From the NCBI GenBank assembly GCA_905221605.1, contig CAJNDS010000061.1, positions 164,001 to 228,000 on the forward strand: a stretch of 64,000 nt of DNA. The letters are read 5' to 3'. Under the pieces are notes generated by a model. That model was not told the DNA's origin, did no database searches, and was given only the letters and a program-made list of their open reading frames with translations. The stretch comes from Symbiodinium natans. Lineage: Eukaryota > Sar > Dinophyceae > Suessiales > Symbiodiniaceae. Below are positions 18,913-29,063 of this stretch, piece by piece; position 1 is the stretch's first letter, and each line of letters opens with the position of its first letter. The position numbers and the translations under genes are program-made.

Positions 18913-21230
18913 ATCGAGTCCTTGGAGGTGTATCTATCTCAGGCTCCATGCTCTTGCTGCATTCGAATTAGACTCGTGCGCAGCGTAGCATTGCTGGAGG
19001 TGCAAGCCTCCAATGAGTCGCCAGCAGTTGATTTGCAAAGGAGCGCCTGGCCTGAAGTGCCAGCTTTTTGCAAGAGATGACTTCGCTCGCGGCAGCAACG
19101 CTTAGCAATGCACCGAGGTTCAATCCGCTTCAGCGTGGATTACAAGCTGGTTAAGCCCAAGGCAGAACCATCGTTTGGACACATTGCATGGGGCCTGATC
19201 CTGGGAAACTAGCTTGCAAGCAAGTCACTCGTTTGAGGAAGAATCGCTGTGTGCCACCAGATGCTACATGCACTGACAGGGCATAGAAGAATGGAATCAG
19301 GGGGGGTGGGGCGACCGTCGAACGATTCCAAGGAAGCAATGCCCGAGCCTTGCGGCACGAACCAGGCGAGAGTCCTGCATGAGTCCCTCATTTGAACGAA
19401 GTGACTCCGCACATAGCAGGACTCGAAGAAAGCCTGCTCGCTGGGCTGGACAGCGAAGGACAGATCCTGGCCGGCTGAAAGCTTCGAGCTACTCGTACCA
19501 GCAGAAGAACACACTTGCGTTCAATTCGCTCCCAAGAATCCCAAGAATACAGGATCCCGCAGGATCGTTTCCGCGTGCCTTGTCGGCATCAGTACTAGCA
19601 AGCGACGAGTACGTTATGATAAAGACGACGAAGCGCTTGCTAGCGGAGAACTGATGGGTTTGCAGCCCATTTTGCAAGTTTGTAGCCATCCACGGCTGTT
19701 TGGGGAGAGCGCATGGTTGCCAAGGAGAGGTAAAACAGCAAGGGACATGCTCGAGCCGAAGCGCGGCGATGCGTCCAAAACCGACCGGACGAACATCCTG
19801 GGCGCGAACGTCATCGTGCCTTTGGCTGCTCTGGGATCCTGACACGAAGGCTTTTGCAGCCACGTGTGTATGTAGCTGCACAATGGAGAGTACACTGATG
19901 AAGTGCACACGAACGTGCACTACAACCCTTCGTCATGGCAAGAGGCAGCAGACGTGCTGGTAAAGCAGCTTCTGGTTGGCGATCAGAATCGGCTTCCCGC
20001 CTAGGTCACGTGCGATGTGCTGAACGCTCTTGCTTCTGGCTTTTCGCTGAAGTTCGTGGACCTTTTCCTGAAGGTGACTTGCATGATTCTTGAAGTAAAA
20101 GAAGGGTAGCAATTACATTGACATATCTTTTCCGCTTGGTTCACGCAGTGGATTGGCATAAAGAAGCCTCCGCCGCTCCAGCCCTGCACCCAGGCAGCCA
20201 GGGCCCCTTTAGTTATAGCTCGTTCCTGGCAAGATCCTGCAAGTGCCTGCAGAGGTGGATTATGGAGTTTCTCCAGCAGGCAAGGGGCTTTCAGCACTAG
20301 GTAGTTTTGGCGACTCGGGACCTCGGAAGCGGCGATGAGTGATGCGGAACATGGCTAGCTCTTTGCCGGAACTTGCCTAGAAAAGGCCACCAGGAACCAA
20401 TCGCAAGTATCAGTGAAGCAAAGCAAAGCCTTGTTCATGAGGTGTTTTTCTTGTCGCGTTCCTGCAGAACATTCTGGGTGCCTGGCTGACTCCGGTGTCA
20501 AAGAAGCTCTTAGTTACTTAGCGGAAGCTCAGCATGTTTCGGCACTTTCTTGAGCTATCTGATTGCAGCTATCTCGTTCCCTTCGCACAGACTTTGCAGG
20601 TTTGGAAGCATGTCAGTACCATAAACCAAGCTGTCTCCTTTCCGTCATTGCTCATGTTGAGTTTAAAGGCTTGTTAGGGTTTAGGGTCTAGGGTTGCTCT
20701 CCCAGGTCCAACTTAGGGCCGAGGGCTACCGTGCCAAACTGGGCGTCGCCCCCTGATCGCAAGTACGGAAGCATTCGCCTTAAACCCTAAACCCCAAAAC
20801 CCTAAACCCTAAACCCATCTGTGAACGTGTGTCGCCAAGTGAGCTTAGGTGTTCCTGTGGTCGCTGGCCCTCTTCTTTCTGGCCCTGCTCTGCATTCCAG
20901 GAATGCCCCTGTGGGTGGTCATACCCTCCATCATCCTGATGCGGTCCCTCAACTCTTGCACGCGGGCCTTCAATCGGGCGCAGCTGATCGACTTCCTTCC
21001 GCGCGAGAAGATCGCAACTTACATGACCTGCGCTCAGGAAGTCTCCTGAAAAAAAACAAAGTTCGAGGATGCCCATAGGACGCCCTGTCGTCTGGAGGAT
21101 GCTCAGCTCAGGACTTGGGATGCGCTGAACAAGGCCAACCAAGGAGGAATAGCAATCTTTGGAGGTCAGGTCGTTGCGTTTGCTGGCTACCGCGGCTGCT
21201 TTGTGGGCACTTTGATCCTGCTGCTGCTGC
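18797..21230 (+). CDS. MFS transporter gene, multi-exon (region)
   Basis: Four exon-like segments fit one major-facilitator family, the one whose members carry a D-x-x-x-x-L-x-x-G-M-T-x-K-F-F-P-L-F-F motif. They are a helix at 18.8 kb, a loop plus CDVLNALASGFSLKFVDLF at 19.9-20.07 kb, a pair of helices with LIDFLPREKIATYM at 20.85-21.04 kb, and ALNKANQGGIAIFGGQVVA with a following helix at 21.1-21.2 kb. The last two correspond in that family to the conserved D-x-V-P-K-x-x-R loop and the next W/Y-x-G-x-A-x-x-G-G helix. It should be a 12-helix plasma- or organelle-membrane carrier of unknown substrate. An in-frame TAG at 20002 sits between two well-conserved parts, so the copy may be broken. 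N-terminal exons are not confidently placed. Confidence 0.5.
19881..20073 (+). pseudogene. MFS exon(s) interrupted by in-frame TAG
   Basis: A single frame reads NGEYTDEVHTNVHYNPSSW, then QEAADVLVKQLLVGDQNRLP, then Ala, TAG (20002-20004), then VTCDVLNALASGFSLKFVDL and FLK before a GTGACT donor. Loop and helix keep almost the spacing of homologues, so a normal intron here would have to be 6 bp or very different from what I see. Alternatives are an exon starting at 20005 (CTAG|G is a valid acceptor) with its partner donor upstream, or a real nonsense mutation. Confidence 0.45.
20674..20694 (+). repeat. Interstitial telomere motif (TTTAGGG)
   Basis: Reads TTAGGGTTTAGGGTCTAGGG, close to three units. 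It faces an opposite-orientation tract 87 bp downstream. Confidence 0.7.
20781..20816 (-). repeat. Interstitial telomere motif (CCCTAAA)
   Basis: Five CCCTAAA-type units with one or two slips, opposite in sense to the tract at 20674. Confidence 0.8.
20848..21039 (+). CDS. MFS exon, two helices and cytosolic loop
   Basis: The acceptor AGCTTAG|G leads into VFLWSLALFFLALLCIPGMP, then LWVVIPSIILMRSLNSC and AFNRAQLIDFLPREKIATYM. It resembles the MFS part where a helix is followed by (M/L)-(L/I)-D-x-(V/L)-P-(K/R)-x-x-(R/I)-A. A GTCTCC donor-like site precedes the stop. Confidence 0.55.
21112..21230 (+). CDS. MFS exon, C-terminal helices
   Basis: The acceptor GCTCAG|G leads into TWDALNKANQGGIAIFGGQ, then VVAFAGYRGCFVGTLILLLL. 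The G-G-x-x-x-x-x-x-G-Y-x-x-x-F pattern matches the helix pair near the C-terminus of this MFS family. The frame continues to a TAG near 21311. Confidence 0.52.
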
Positions 21231-21329
21231 GAGCCTTCGCTCACAAGTTCTCCATGGTTCTTGCTTCTGTTCGCATAAGCTTCTCCTGGCCGGTTATCAA
21301 GGAGGCTGCATAGATGCGCACTCTGCCCC

Positions 21330-22160
21330 TCAAAGCTGCACCCCTTTTGGCGCAGTAAGGTACGATAATCTATCTGGTCTTCGCGCTCAGAAAAGGCACT
21401 GTTTACAGAGGCGGGTGCTTCAAACGGACTCCTTTCGAATGCACGTGCGAAGCCCGCCTGTCTTGTTCGAGTCAAGGATGCTTTGTCACGGAATGCTAAC
21501 GTCTAATCAGAAGGCAAATGCATGGCAGCTTAATTCTTCAGGATTACCCTTGTATGCCACGACAGGGCAATCAGATTTGCTTGAGTCGGTCACTTCAAGA
21601 ACGTGTTGGAAAGCAGGCTTTCTAAATTTCAGCGCGGCTCGTTGGCTTGAGGAGAAGAGAGACGAAGTATTCAGAATTCAGAGCGTTTCTCCGAAACGTA
21701 TTGATCTAGGTTGCTCCATCGCCTTCGGCAACCTCTCAAAGCTCCAGTAAGAAGACTCTTCAACTTGTGATTGCCTAGCTTGAAGCAAGCGGTAGGTGCG
21801 GAGCTTGGTAGGCTCTCTCGTTGTAATATTTAATACAGTTGAGAATGTTTCTGGTCACCCTTGCTGCTTGCGTTGATTCTTAATTGCACTCAACACAGGC
21901 GGCTACTTGCGAGAGCTCGAGTCGCGCCTGACAAGCGTGAATTCTGAGCAGTCCTTGCTCCCACGCAGCAAACAAGCCGCGTGAACGGGTTCACACATGC
22001 AGGGGCATGCCGCAGCCACTTGTCCTGCTGAGGTTAGTGGAGGATCTCAACAGTGTCACAGCTGCACATCAGTGTATTTCCACGTCCGAAGACAAATGGA
22101 GGCAACATGACGCAACTCAGGTGTCGAAAACTTGCGGGCGGTATTCGACGGAGATCAGGA
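21330..22160. other. No confident gene
   Basis: A 211-codon frame (21115-21750) extends out of the transporter exon in a different phase and looks like composition only. Confidence 0.35.
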
Positions 22161-22350
22161 CAGAGTGTGAGAGAGAGAGAGAGAGAGTCAGTCACACGGT
22201 GGAGCAAAGTGGGATGCCAAACGACCCCTGACAAGCATGGACGAGATGGGTTGCAGGGCTAGGGGTGCTGAGTACGCTTTTGGTTTTCTCATAACAGCAG
22301 AGTCGTCCAGCTGTGCGGAAAATCTCCAGTCTCCAGCGTACATTCTCACA

Positions 22351-22401
22351 GAGAGAGCGCGAGAGAGAGGCGAGTGAAAGAGAGAGAGGAAGAGAGAGAG
22401 T

Positions 22402-22476
<75 letters not shown>

Positions 22477-22524
22477 GCGCCCCAGGGGGCGGCCTCCCTT
22501 CGGGGGGGTCATGCGTGGGGGAGG

Positions 22525-22556
<32 letters not shown>

Positions 22557-22572
22557 GAGAGAGGGAGTTGAG
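22351..22572 (+). repeat. (GA)n microsatellite, two blocks
   Basis: Long GA tracts at about 22351-22476 and 22523-22572 are split by about 45 bp of GC-rich DNA containing GCGCCCC and GGGGGCGG. A shorter GA tract sits at 22168-22188. The tract is purine-only on the plus strand. Confidence 0.9.
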
Positions 22573-22806
22573 AGAGAGCGAGAGCGCGCCCCCACGACTC
22601 AGTGCAGCAGTGACTCAGGCATTCTCAGGCCCTACGAGTAGGCCCTAGGCCCTGTGCCTTGTTGACAGTCGGGAACCAGTTGGGAACCAGTTGTGAGAGT
22701 GGCATGAGCACATGTCCGAGAGCAGCCGCAGGAGTCGCAGATGTTTCAGCCAGCGGAGGCGCTGGCTTTGGCTTCCGAGAACCCAGCCAAGCTCCGGGGC
22801 GGCCAG

Positions 22807-22915
22807 GTTGGAGTCCCTGTGCCAAGACTTGTGGTGTGCGACGTGCGCAGTATCTTTGTGCAGGATGACCTGCTCGAAGTGCCAGTGGTTGCTGCCTGTT
22901 TGCAAGATTCGGAAC
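22807..22915 (+). CDS. Possible exon, unknown
   Basis: The acceptor GCGGCCAG|G leads into VGVPVPRLVVCDVRSIFVQ and DDLLEVPVVAACLQDS. The beta-rich pattern is plausible, but no family is recognised. It may be a 5' exon of the HECT gene or a separate gene. Confidence 0.25.
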
Positions 22916-23992
22916 ACGGATAGCACCCGGTATCGGCATGCTCACCCGTCCTGAGGAGGAGCTACTTTTCGATGAGCACGCCGAACAGAGGCAGACCCTA
23001 CTACATGCATCAAGTGCAGCGGTGCTACGAATGATCTGCCAGGCCTCCTTCGCGCCGGGCTACAAAGGAAGGCCCGTGGAAGGCTTGATTAATTCTCATC
23101 CAACGGCTGTGTGCGCAAGACGCGCAGCGCAGCCGTCGCTTTGCTGTTCCGCGACGCTCAAGAGCCACGGAAAGGCTCTTGCCTGGTCGCCTGTTACATA
23201 CACCGAATGTGGCATGGTCAGTTTGCCAGATGGCTAATGCAGTGCTGCTTCCATCGATTAAAAGGAAGTGCGTCTTCTGAGCTTCAGCCCAATATGTGCC
23301 CAAAAAGCATTGAACTTGCGCAGCCCAGGCGCTCGAGGAGGAGGAGGAGGATGAAGTGATCGACGTTCTTCCAGCCAACTGAGGATGCCAGAAAAATTTG
23401 TCTACTCAGACGGCCATCAACTTGTAGTTGTTCCACATCTTGCAGAGGTGCACTATGGTGCATGGTGCACTAGACACGGTGGGATTGCCTCGCTATGCAA
23501 CAATCTGCAACCCTGCAGACCTGCTGACAGCAACTTTTGGACGCCAAGAAGCGCTTGATGAAGTGAGCACGTGCGGCCATGTGTCTCCAAAAGTGAGACG
23601 GCGAGCCGCGTGTATTGTGCCGATGAACTCTTCCAGCACACTGTAGATTTTCAGGATTATGGATTTTCAGCGCGAATTGAGATGGCAAGTATGCCCTCGC
23701 CTCGCGAAAGAACGTCCAGCCCATTCTGGTCTACAGTTCTGTTCGTGTTCTGGCTTGCGATGCTTCTCTTGAGCTGTCTCATGCGATTCCGCCATGCTAT
23801 CTTGCGCCATGTTCTCAAGCCAGGGTGATCCTCCCACCCCAGTACCCACGAGCCAAAAATGTTGCCTTTTAGTCGTAGCTGTTCCTGACCTCACCGAGCA
23901 TGTCCCGACCCCGCACTCCAAAGCCTTGAGACTAGACGGTCTTGTGCAGTGGGGCATACGGCGGACTACATAGTTGCCACAGATGTTATGTC

Positions 23993-25610
23993 ATGAGCAC
24001 GCCGATTGGAGCTTCACTGCTCCCCCAGCCGTCAGATGCACCTACGGCTGCCGCCGACGATGACGAGGAAGCAGCGCCGCAATTGCAGCTTCTTTGCCGT
24101 TTTTTGCAAGAGCCTGCAGCGCTTGCTGCACCCTTTCGATGTGGCAGGGGGTTGCCAGAATTTGCAACGATCAACCGCGTCGTCTCAAGGTTGGTCTCGT
24201 TTCACGCGTCCGCCGGCCCCGAAAGCAACGCTGCGGTCGAAGTAGCCAAAACGGCGGGTGCCATCATGGAAGCTATTTCTGCTGGCCTTTGCTCAGACAG
24301 CAGAGCCAAAGACGAGGCCATGCAGGGGAAGAAAGAGGACCACCGGAACGATGAGATGCTCTGGGTACTCAGCTTGCTCACAGCATCCCTGCCATTGATG
24401 GCGGACTCGCTGCCGAAGGACGATCATGGGTTGTGCGTGCTACCCCATCAGCACAGTATGGAACTTCAGGATGCCGACGAGTTGCACATCCCCATGCGCT
24501 TGTGGAACGGCCGCCGAGTGTACGATACGCAGAAGATCTGTGATCGATGCATGGAGGCCATCTTGGAAAAGGAGTTCTACCACTGCTCCAGAGACTGCGA
24601 CGTAGACTTTTGCACGAGTTGCCACACGGAGCTTCAGGCAGTTCTGGACAAGCACTTTACCCTGCGAAGTTCGAAGATGCCCATGACACATTTGGTTGAG
24701 CGCATGCTCTGGACGATGCATGCAGCTGATGAGCTTGCCTGGCAGATCTTGCGTCGGGGGCATCATGAACGGATGCTGCTTGCGCGACTGCTTGCGGAGG
24801 AGTGGCCCTTAGACATCTTTGCGAGCCTCGTTGCAACCATTGTGGATGTTTGCAATGCGAAGGTTTTGTACAACGCATCGAATGGAGCCATTACATCCTC
24901 TGTCTGCCGGTCTTACACACTTGGGCAAGAACCCTATCAGCAGCAATCTCAGCCTCTTTATGAGGATGACTCTTTCTGGAACACGATTGGCCTTCTCCAG
25001 TTCCTCTATGCCAGCAACCTTCTTCGCAAAGAGGACCTGGATACTGAAGGCAACCATCGACCGGCAGTCAGTGCATTGAGCTTCGTGCCGGAGGCTATAA
25101 ACCAGTGTCGTCCTGAAGTGGAGTGGAGCAGACGCGAAGCGAATGCAACACATGCTCTTCCAGATATCCTTCGGTCAGAGGACTTCACGACAGCATCGCC
25201 AGAATTTCGGTGTCTGGCTGCTCATACCAACATTCTGCCGATCAATTTTCGGAGGAGCTGTGTTGTCCTTGACATTCGGCATTCCTGGCCACGGTTGCCT
25301 GCAAGACATGTGACTTTACGGCGTGACCCCGAGCTTCTAGTCGCCGATCTCGAGGCGTTTTTCTGCGAAAGCCCCATAAAGAAAGCTTCTGAAGAAGACA
25401 TGCAAGATTCTTCCACCGAAGTGACGACAGTCCCCGCAACTGGCACGAATTCTGAGATGCAAATGGACACAGAGGAAGAGGCCGAGGAACCACTCGAGGA
25501 GACACTGCGGACTGCCAACTCAACAGCTTTGCGGCAGCCTTTCTATGTCGCATTCCAAGGTGAAGATGGGCAAGGGCTTGGAGTTCGGAAAGAGTTCTTT
25601 CACGCACGAA
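23993..25610 (+). CDS. HECT ligase, main exon with ZZ-like zinc finger
   Basis: Open from ATG 23993 (first Met after a short Cys-rich lead that may be intron) to a TAA at 25613; a GC donor near 25606 is likely. It encodes about 540 residues. After an acidic Ala-rich start, residues about 176-212 read ICDRCMEAILEKEFYHC and then C-DVDFC-TSC-H. This gives the C-x2-C and C-x2-C pairs and the D-x-D-F-C core of a ZZ-type zinc finger, although the middle pair is C-x3-C where x2 is usual. Helical parts follow (MLWTMHAADELAWQILRR). Then comes INFRRSCVVLDIRHSWPRL with V-x-L-R-R-D-P-E-L-L, typical just before a HECT domain, an acidic linker (EEEAEEPLEE), and the HECT start at about residue 514. ZZ fingers in ligases bind peptides or SUMO-like partners. 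Confidence 0.7.
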
Positions 25611-28600
25611 CCTAAGAACGAATGCTGGCTCGAATTGGTTTGAACCCATCGATGTACGAGCGACCTGCAGGTTGCTACGCGTGCATTTCTTGCCCTACTC
25701 TTCGAAGAAGTCTCCAGCCGCCAGTGCGCCCACTTTCGACATGCTGTGCAGGTCGTGTATGTGATGCATTCGAAATTGGCATTCTGAAGCAAGCGTGCGA
25801 CTCTCCAGGTATTGGTTTGGGAGAGTCGACCGGCCTGGTGCCTTCTTTGCCGCCCAGCTACACCTGTCACCACCAGATTGGCACAGTCATGATCGCAATG
25901 TGCCAATAGATGTCAATGCCTCAGCATGTTGCACAAGGCATTTGGAGCCCTGCTGGGCCACGCCATAGTGCATGACGCTCGTGCCTCGTTCGATGCTTTC
26001 TCTCATCCGCACTGCTGCGCTTTGTACGTCGTCCTGGCACCGGGCAAGGTGCTAATCCCCAGTGCCTTTCCTTGGCTTTGCCCTTATGCACGCTGTCACT
26101 GCCTTGCAGATGCCAGTGTCAAGCATAATGAGGACTTTGTTTGACTTGCTCCTGCGGGACCTGCAGTCCCCGTACAGTTCCTAGTCGGTGCAGCAACTTG
26201 CATAAAGTTTCAGGGGCTGGCATCTGCAGCTTAGCAGAGGCCTGCAGATGGCCGGCTCAGCCTCTCCCACCTGGCTGCAGTTGCTCCAGAAGAAGCACAC
26301 AGCTCGCTGCTTAATACTCCACACTGCCAGAAGCCGCCTTACTCTTTTTACTCTTGGCTGTAAGAGGCCTGCGGCAAGTTCTGGACTACCAGGCGCGGTC
26401 TCACCAAGCTGGACCATGCTGGACCAAGCCGTTGTGGATGTGTTCGGGGACCTGGCCAAATCTGGCCAAGGGCGACGACATCCTGCAGCACTTCGGGGAG
26501 CTGGGCCAGGATCCTTTTGAGTCCGCCTAAGCATGAAGTCGTGACAGCCGTGAGAAGCCTCAGAGGCTGGGAACGGACAGGAAGGCAGGGAGCGAGCCCG
26601 GAAGCGAGCCCGGAAGCGCGTGGCGTATGGGTCAGCGCGCTGTGCTTCTGTCACTGTGTCACTGTGTCTATCAGACACTTACTGGCGCAAGGCTGCGCGA
26701 CCAGCAATTGACGCAGGCCTCTGGCAACGTCCTTTTTTGCTCCCTCGCCTCCCGTCGATCTCTCGCGCGCTCTCGCTATCTCTTCCCCCTCCCGCCCTCC
26801 CTCTCCCCCTCCCTCCCTCCCTTTCCTATCCATTCCCTCTCCTTTCGCGTTGAAGCTTTGCGCAAGTTTGCATTGCGCCGACGTTTACTGGTTGACCGGC
26901 TGCCAAAGCCTCTGTGTGTGTGTGTGTGTGTGCAAGGCCTCCAAGTCAGACCTCGTGAACGCGTACATTGACTGGTGCTGGACCTTAGCAGTTGTACCTG
27001 GTCAGAGGTCAGAGGTCAGCCTGAGGGATGCCTCTCTCAGGCGCCTTGGCAGTCACATAGAAGCGCAGTTCAAACCCTTCAGCCGGGGATTCAAGCAGGT
27101 TCCGTACTGAGCTTGTTTGGTCTTGTTTCCAGCCTCCGCACACCTTGCACCTTGCACTCCTTCATGGCCCAGGTAGTTGGGGATTCGGACATGCTACGCA
27201 TGTTGGATGCAGAGTCGCGAGCTTGGGCCTGCACGGCGACCAACTTGGATCAACTTGGTCACCGGTGCAGCTTTGACTGCTGAGGCAGCTTGAATGGATG
27301 GCAGCGGGCTTAGGCTTTTTGCAGCTTCAACCACAGAGAGCCTTGCAAGAACCATCAAGAACCCATCTGCCCTAGTGAGACCCTTTGCCTGAGGTCTCTG
27401 GCGCTCAGCGCCCTGCTCCTTGTCCCAGCTTGTTTTTCTTCATGGAAGACTCGATTCTACACCTTAGTTGTTCTGCAAACTGCAGCCAGTTCCCTTCTGG
27501 CAGCAGGTTGACATGGCTGCAGTTCGAAGCCGTGCTGACCACGAGGGATGGACCCTCGAGGCGACACGAGTTCAAGCGACACGTGCACATCGCATACCTT
27601 GCGTGTCATAGTGAGGTCGCAAGACAGAACATCAACCCTGCAGGAACAGACTGCCTACCTGGGGCCATTTTGGAACTTCATCGAGGGCTTGGCCGAGGAG
27701 ACTCTCGGTGGGCTGGCACTCCATGTTCAAAAGCCGAGAATGTTTTTGAGATGCTGGAATCTTGAAACATCTTGAACCGCGCCATGGGTGCCGAATCTTT
27801 AAAATAAGCCGCGCTGACTGGGAACTCCTTGCACTGCTGCGCTAGATTCCTGACGAAGTGCTGACTTCAAGCGCTGGCTTGAAAAGCTAGGGGGCTCGTC
27901 CGAAGCTTAAAGTCAACTCCGCCTTAATCCAGAAACACCATCCAAAAAGTCGCATGTTGACATTATACGGTGGCATCAGGGAAGTAGGACCGGCTATTTT
28001 GGAGGCTGTTTCCGCAGACTCCTGAGAGTTTGGCCGAGTGAAAGCTTGATGGCCTACTGAAGGCCAACACTGGCACCGAGAGATCACTGCCGAGTTATTG
28101 TCGTTGTTGAAATTTGTTATTGTTGTCGTTATTGTTGTTATTTCCATGTTAGTTCTCGTGTGACAATGATCATTGTTAGTGTTGCTATATTTGTGTTGTG
28201 TCTAATCTTGTTGTCATTGTTGTTACTACTATTTTTGTTACTGCCTCAAAGACCCTGTTTCGTTCATTCTTCGTGATGATTGTGAGCAATCATTGGAAGA
28301 TTGTTGTTATTGCTATCATTGTGATTCTTGTGATTATTGTACGATCCAACCTCTTGGAGTTTGCTCTGATTAGCCTGCACAGAAGCGCGTAGATCAGCAG
28401 GCGAGTGTTGAGATGGAGCGTTGTGGATTCACGAAGCCGCCATGAACAGCTGCAGACTTCGAAGAAAAGTCGCCTTCCCTTTGGCGGAGGTCCCTGGAAT
28501 GACAGCCCCGACAGACAAGTGTGTGAATCTGCTGTAAATGTGGCTTCACGCGTGAAGTCGCGCCTCGGCGACGCGGATGTGCACACGATTTCGGACGATG

Positions 28601-28873
28601 AATACGTCGAGGCTTCACGTTCCCATCGGGCATCCTCCATGCCAAAGTACGGTACTACGCAGCGACCAGACATCCATCCAACACATGCTGGAGTTCGGTC
28701 TTCCGGCTCAGAGGTCTTAAGCGCCCACCACTTGACAGCCCAAAACCTTCAAGACTTCAAGCCAAAATGCAACAGAATGTATGGGATGCTTGCTTGGCAA
28801 AACTTGCTTTGGCAGGATGAGAAGAAACGCTTCCTGGTGTTCGTGACTGCCTCTGATCGAATGCCTGTACGAG
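23993..28873 (+). CDS. HECT-type E3 ubiquitin ligase gene with ZZ-like finger (region)
   Basis: HECT ligases take ubiquitin from an E2 onto a catalytic Cys and pass it to the substrate. The large exon 23993-25610 ends with RQPFYVAFQGEDGQGLGVRK plus EFF, the start of the HECT N-lobe. Shorter exons then follow the HECT order: WFEPIDVR (25.64 kb), FGALLGHAIVHDAR (25.93 kb), DLLLRDLQSPY (26.11 kb), DLVNAYIDWC (26.94 kb), IEAQFKPFSRGFKQV (27.04 kb; E2-face strand and helix) and RFLVFVTASDRMPVRG (28.82 kb, C-lobe F-x-T-x-S-x-x-x-P). Collinearity makes the call strong, although each short exon is weak alone. The C-terminal segment with the catalytic Cys was not found downstream. Either the exon was missed or the gene is truncated. 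Confidence 0.68.
25637..25745 (+). CDS. HECT N-lobe exon (possible)
   Basis: The frame reads NWFEPIDVRATCRLLRVHF followed by LPYSSKK. W-F-x-P is the conserved loop after the first HECT strands. Splice sites are not clear, and overlapping frames compete. Confidence 0.38.
25925..26023 (+). CDS. HECT N-lobe exon
   Basis: The acceptor GCCTCAG is followed by LHKAFGALLGHAIVHDARA and SFDAFSHPHCCALY. It matches the HECT segment F-x-x-x-G-x-x-x-G-x-A-(I/L)-x-x-x-x-x-(L/V). The donor is GTCGTC at 26024. Confidence 0.58.
26110..26165 (+). CDS. HECT N-lobe micro-exon
   Basis: After a CCTTGCAG acceptor the frame reads RTLFDLLLRDLQSPYS, in line with the helix after L-Y-K-x-L-L in HECT domains. It ends at CAG before a TAG. 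Confidence 0.38.
26240..26880. other. Unassigned, includes C/T-rich tract
   Basis: A segment near 26455 (KGDDILQHFGELGQDPF) may be a HECT linker exon. 26770-26850 is a CT/CCCTCC-rich tract. Nothing else is supported. Confidence 0.3.
26913..26932 (+). repeat. (GT)n microsatellite at a splice acceptor
   Basis: Ten GT dinucleotides that end 2 bp before the CAAG acceptor of the HECT exon at 26937, in the place of the usual pyrimidine tract. Confidence 0.85.
26937..26987 (+). CDS. HECT micro-exon
   Basis: The acceptor TGCAAG|G leads into ASKSDLVNAYIDWCWT. It corresponds to the N-K-x-x-Y-(V/I) segment of HECT, at the right place before the next exon. Confidence 0.5.
27041..27098 (+). CDS. HECT micro-exon
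   Basis: The acceptor CTCTCAG|G leads into RLGSHIEAQFKPFSRGFKQ and then a GTTCCG donor. Q-(F/I)-x-x-F-x-x-G-F-x-x-V is a hallmark of HECT, so this is the best short exon of the gene. Confidence 0.65.
27110..28080. other. Intron-like stretch
   Basis: Open frames such as 27385-27765 have no HECT features. Exons for the G-x-x-x-(I/L)-D linker to the C-lobe must lie here or just beyond, but I could not see them. Confidence 0.35.
28085..28340 (+). repeat. GTT/ATT-rich low-complexity tract
   Basis: A degenerate mixture of TTGTTATTGTTGT-like trinucleotides over about 250 bp, open in several frames only because of composition. Confidence 0.7.
28816..28873 (+). CDS. HECT C-lobe micro-exon
   Basis: The acceptor TTTGGCAG|G leads into DEKKRFLVFVTASDRMPVR before a GTACCA donor. 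F-L-x-F-(V/A)-T-(G/A)-x-x-R-x-P is the conserved strand before the catalytic loop. In most HECT proteins T-G-S precedes; here it is T-A-S. Confidence 0.62.
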
Positions 28874-28917
28874 GTACCAGCTACAGACATTTGCAGCCCA
28901 GCACGATATGAAACCAT

Positions 28918-29063
28918 GGGCCATGACATGCCATGACATGCCATGACCTGCCATGACATGCCATGCCATGACATGCCATGACATGCCATGACATGCCATG
29001 ACATGCCATGACATGCCATGACATGCCATGACATGCCATGATACATCATGACAGGCCATGACA
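28918..29063 (+). repeat. CATGACATGC decamer tandem repeat
   Basis: About fourteen copies of a 10-bp unit, CCATGACATG, with a few 5-bp slips (CCATGCCATG) and later decayed copies (ACAGGCCATG). The unit contains the palindrome CATG twice. 10 bp is near one DNA turn. Confidence 0.9.

Noticed and set aside
21115..21750. 211-codon open frame
   Set aside because: Its start overlaps an MFS exon in the wrong phase, and the protein has no pattern.
22192..22648. 111-codon RE-repeat and SL-repeat frames
   Set aside because: Translations of (GA)n/(CT)n.
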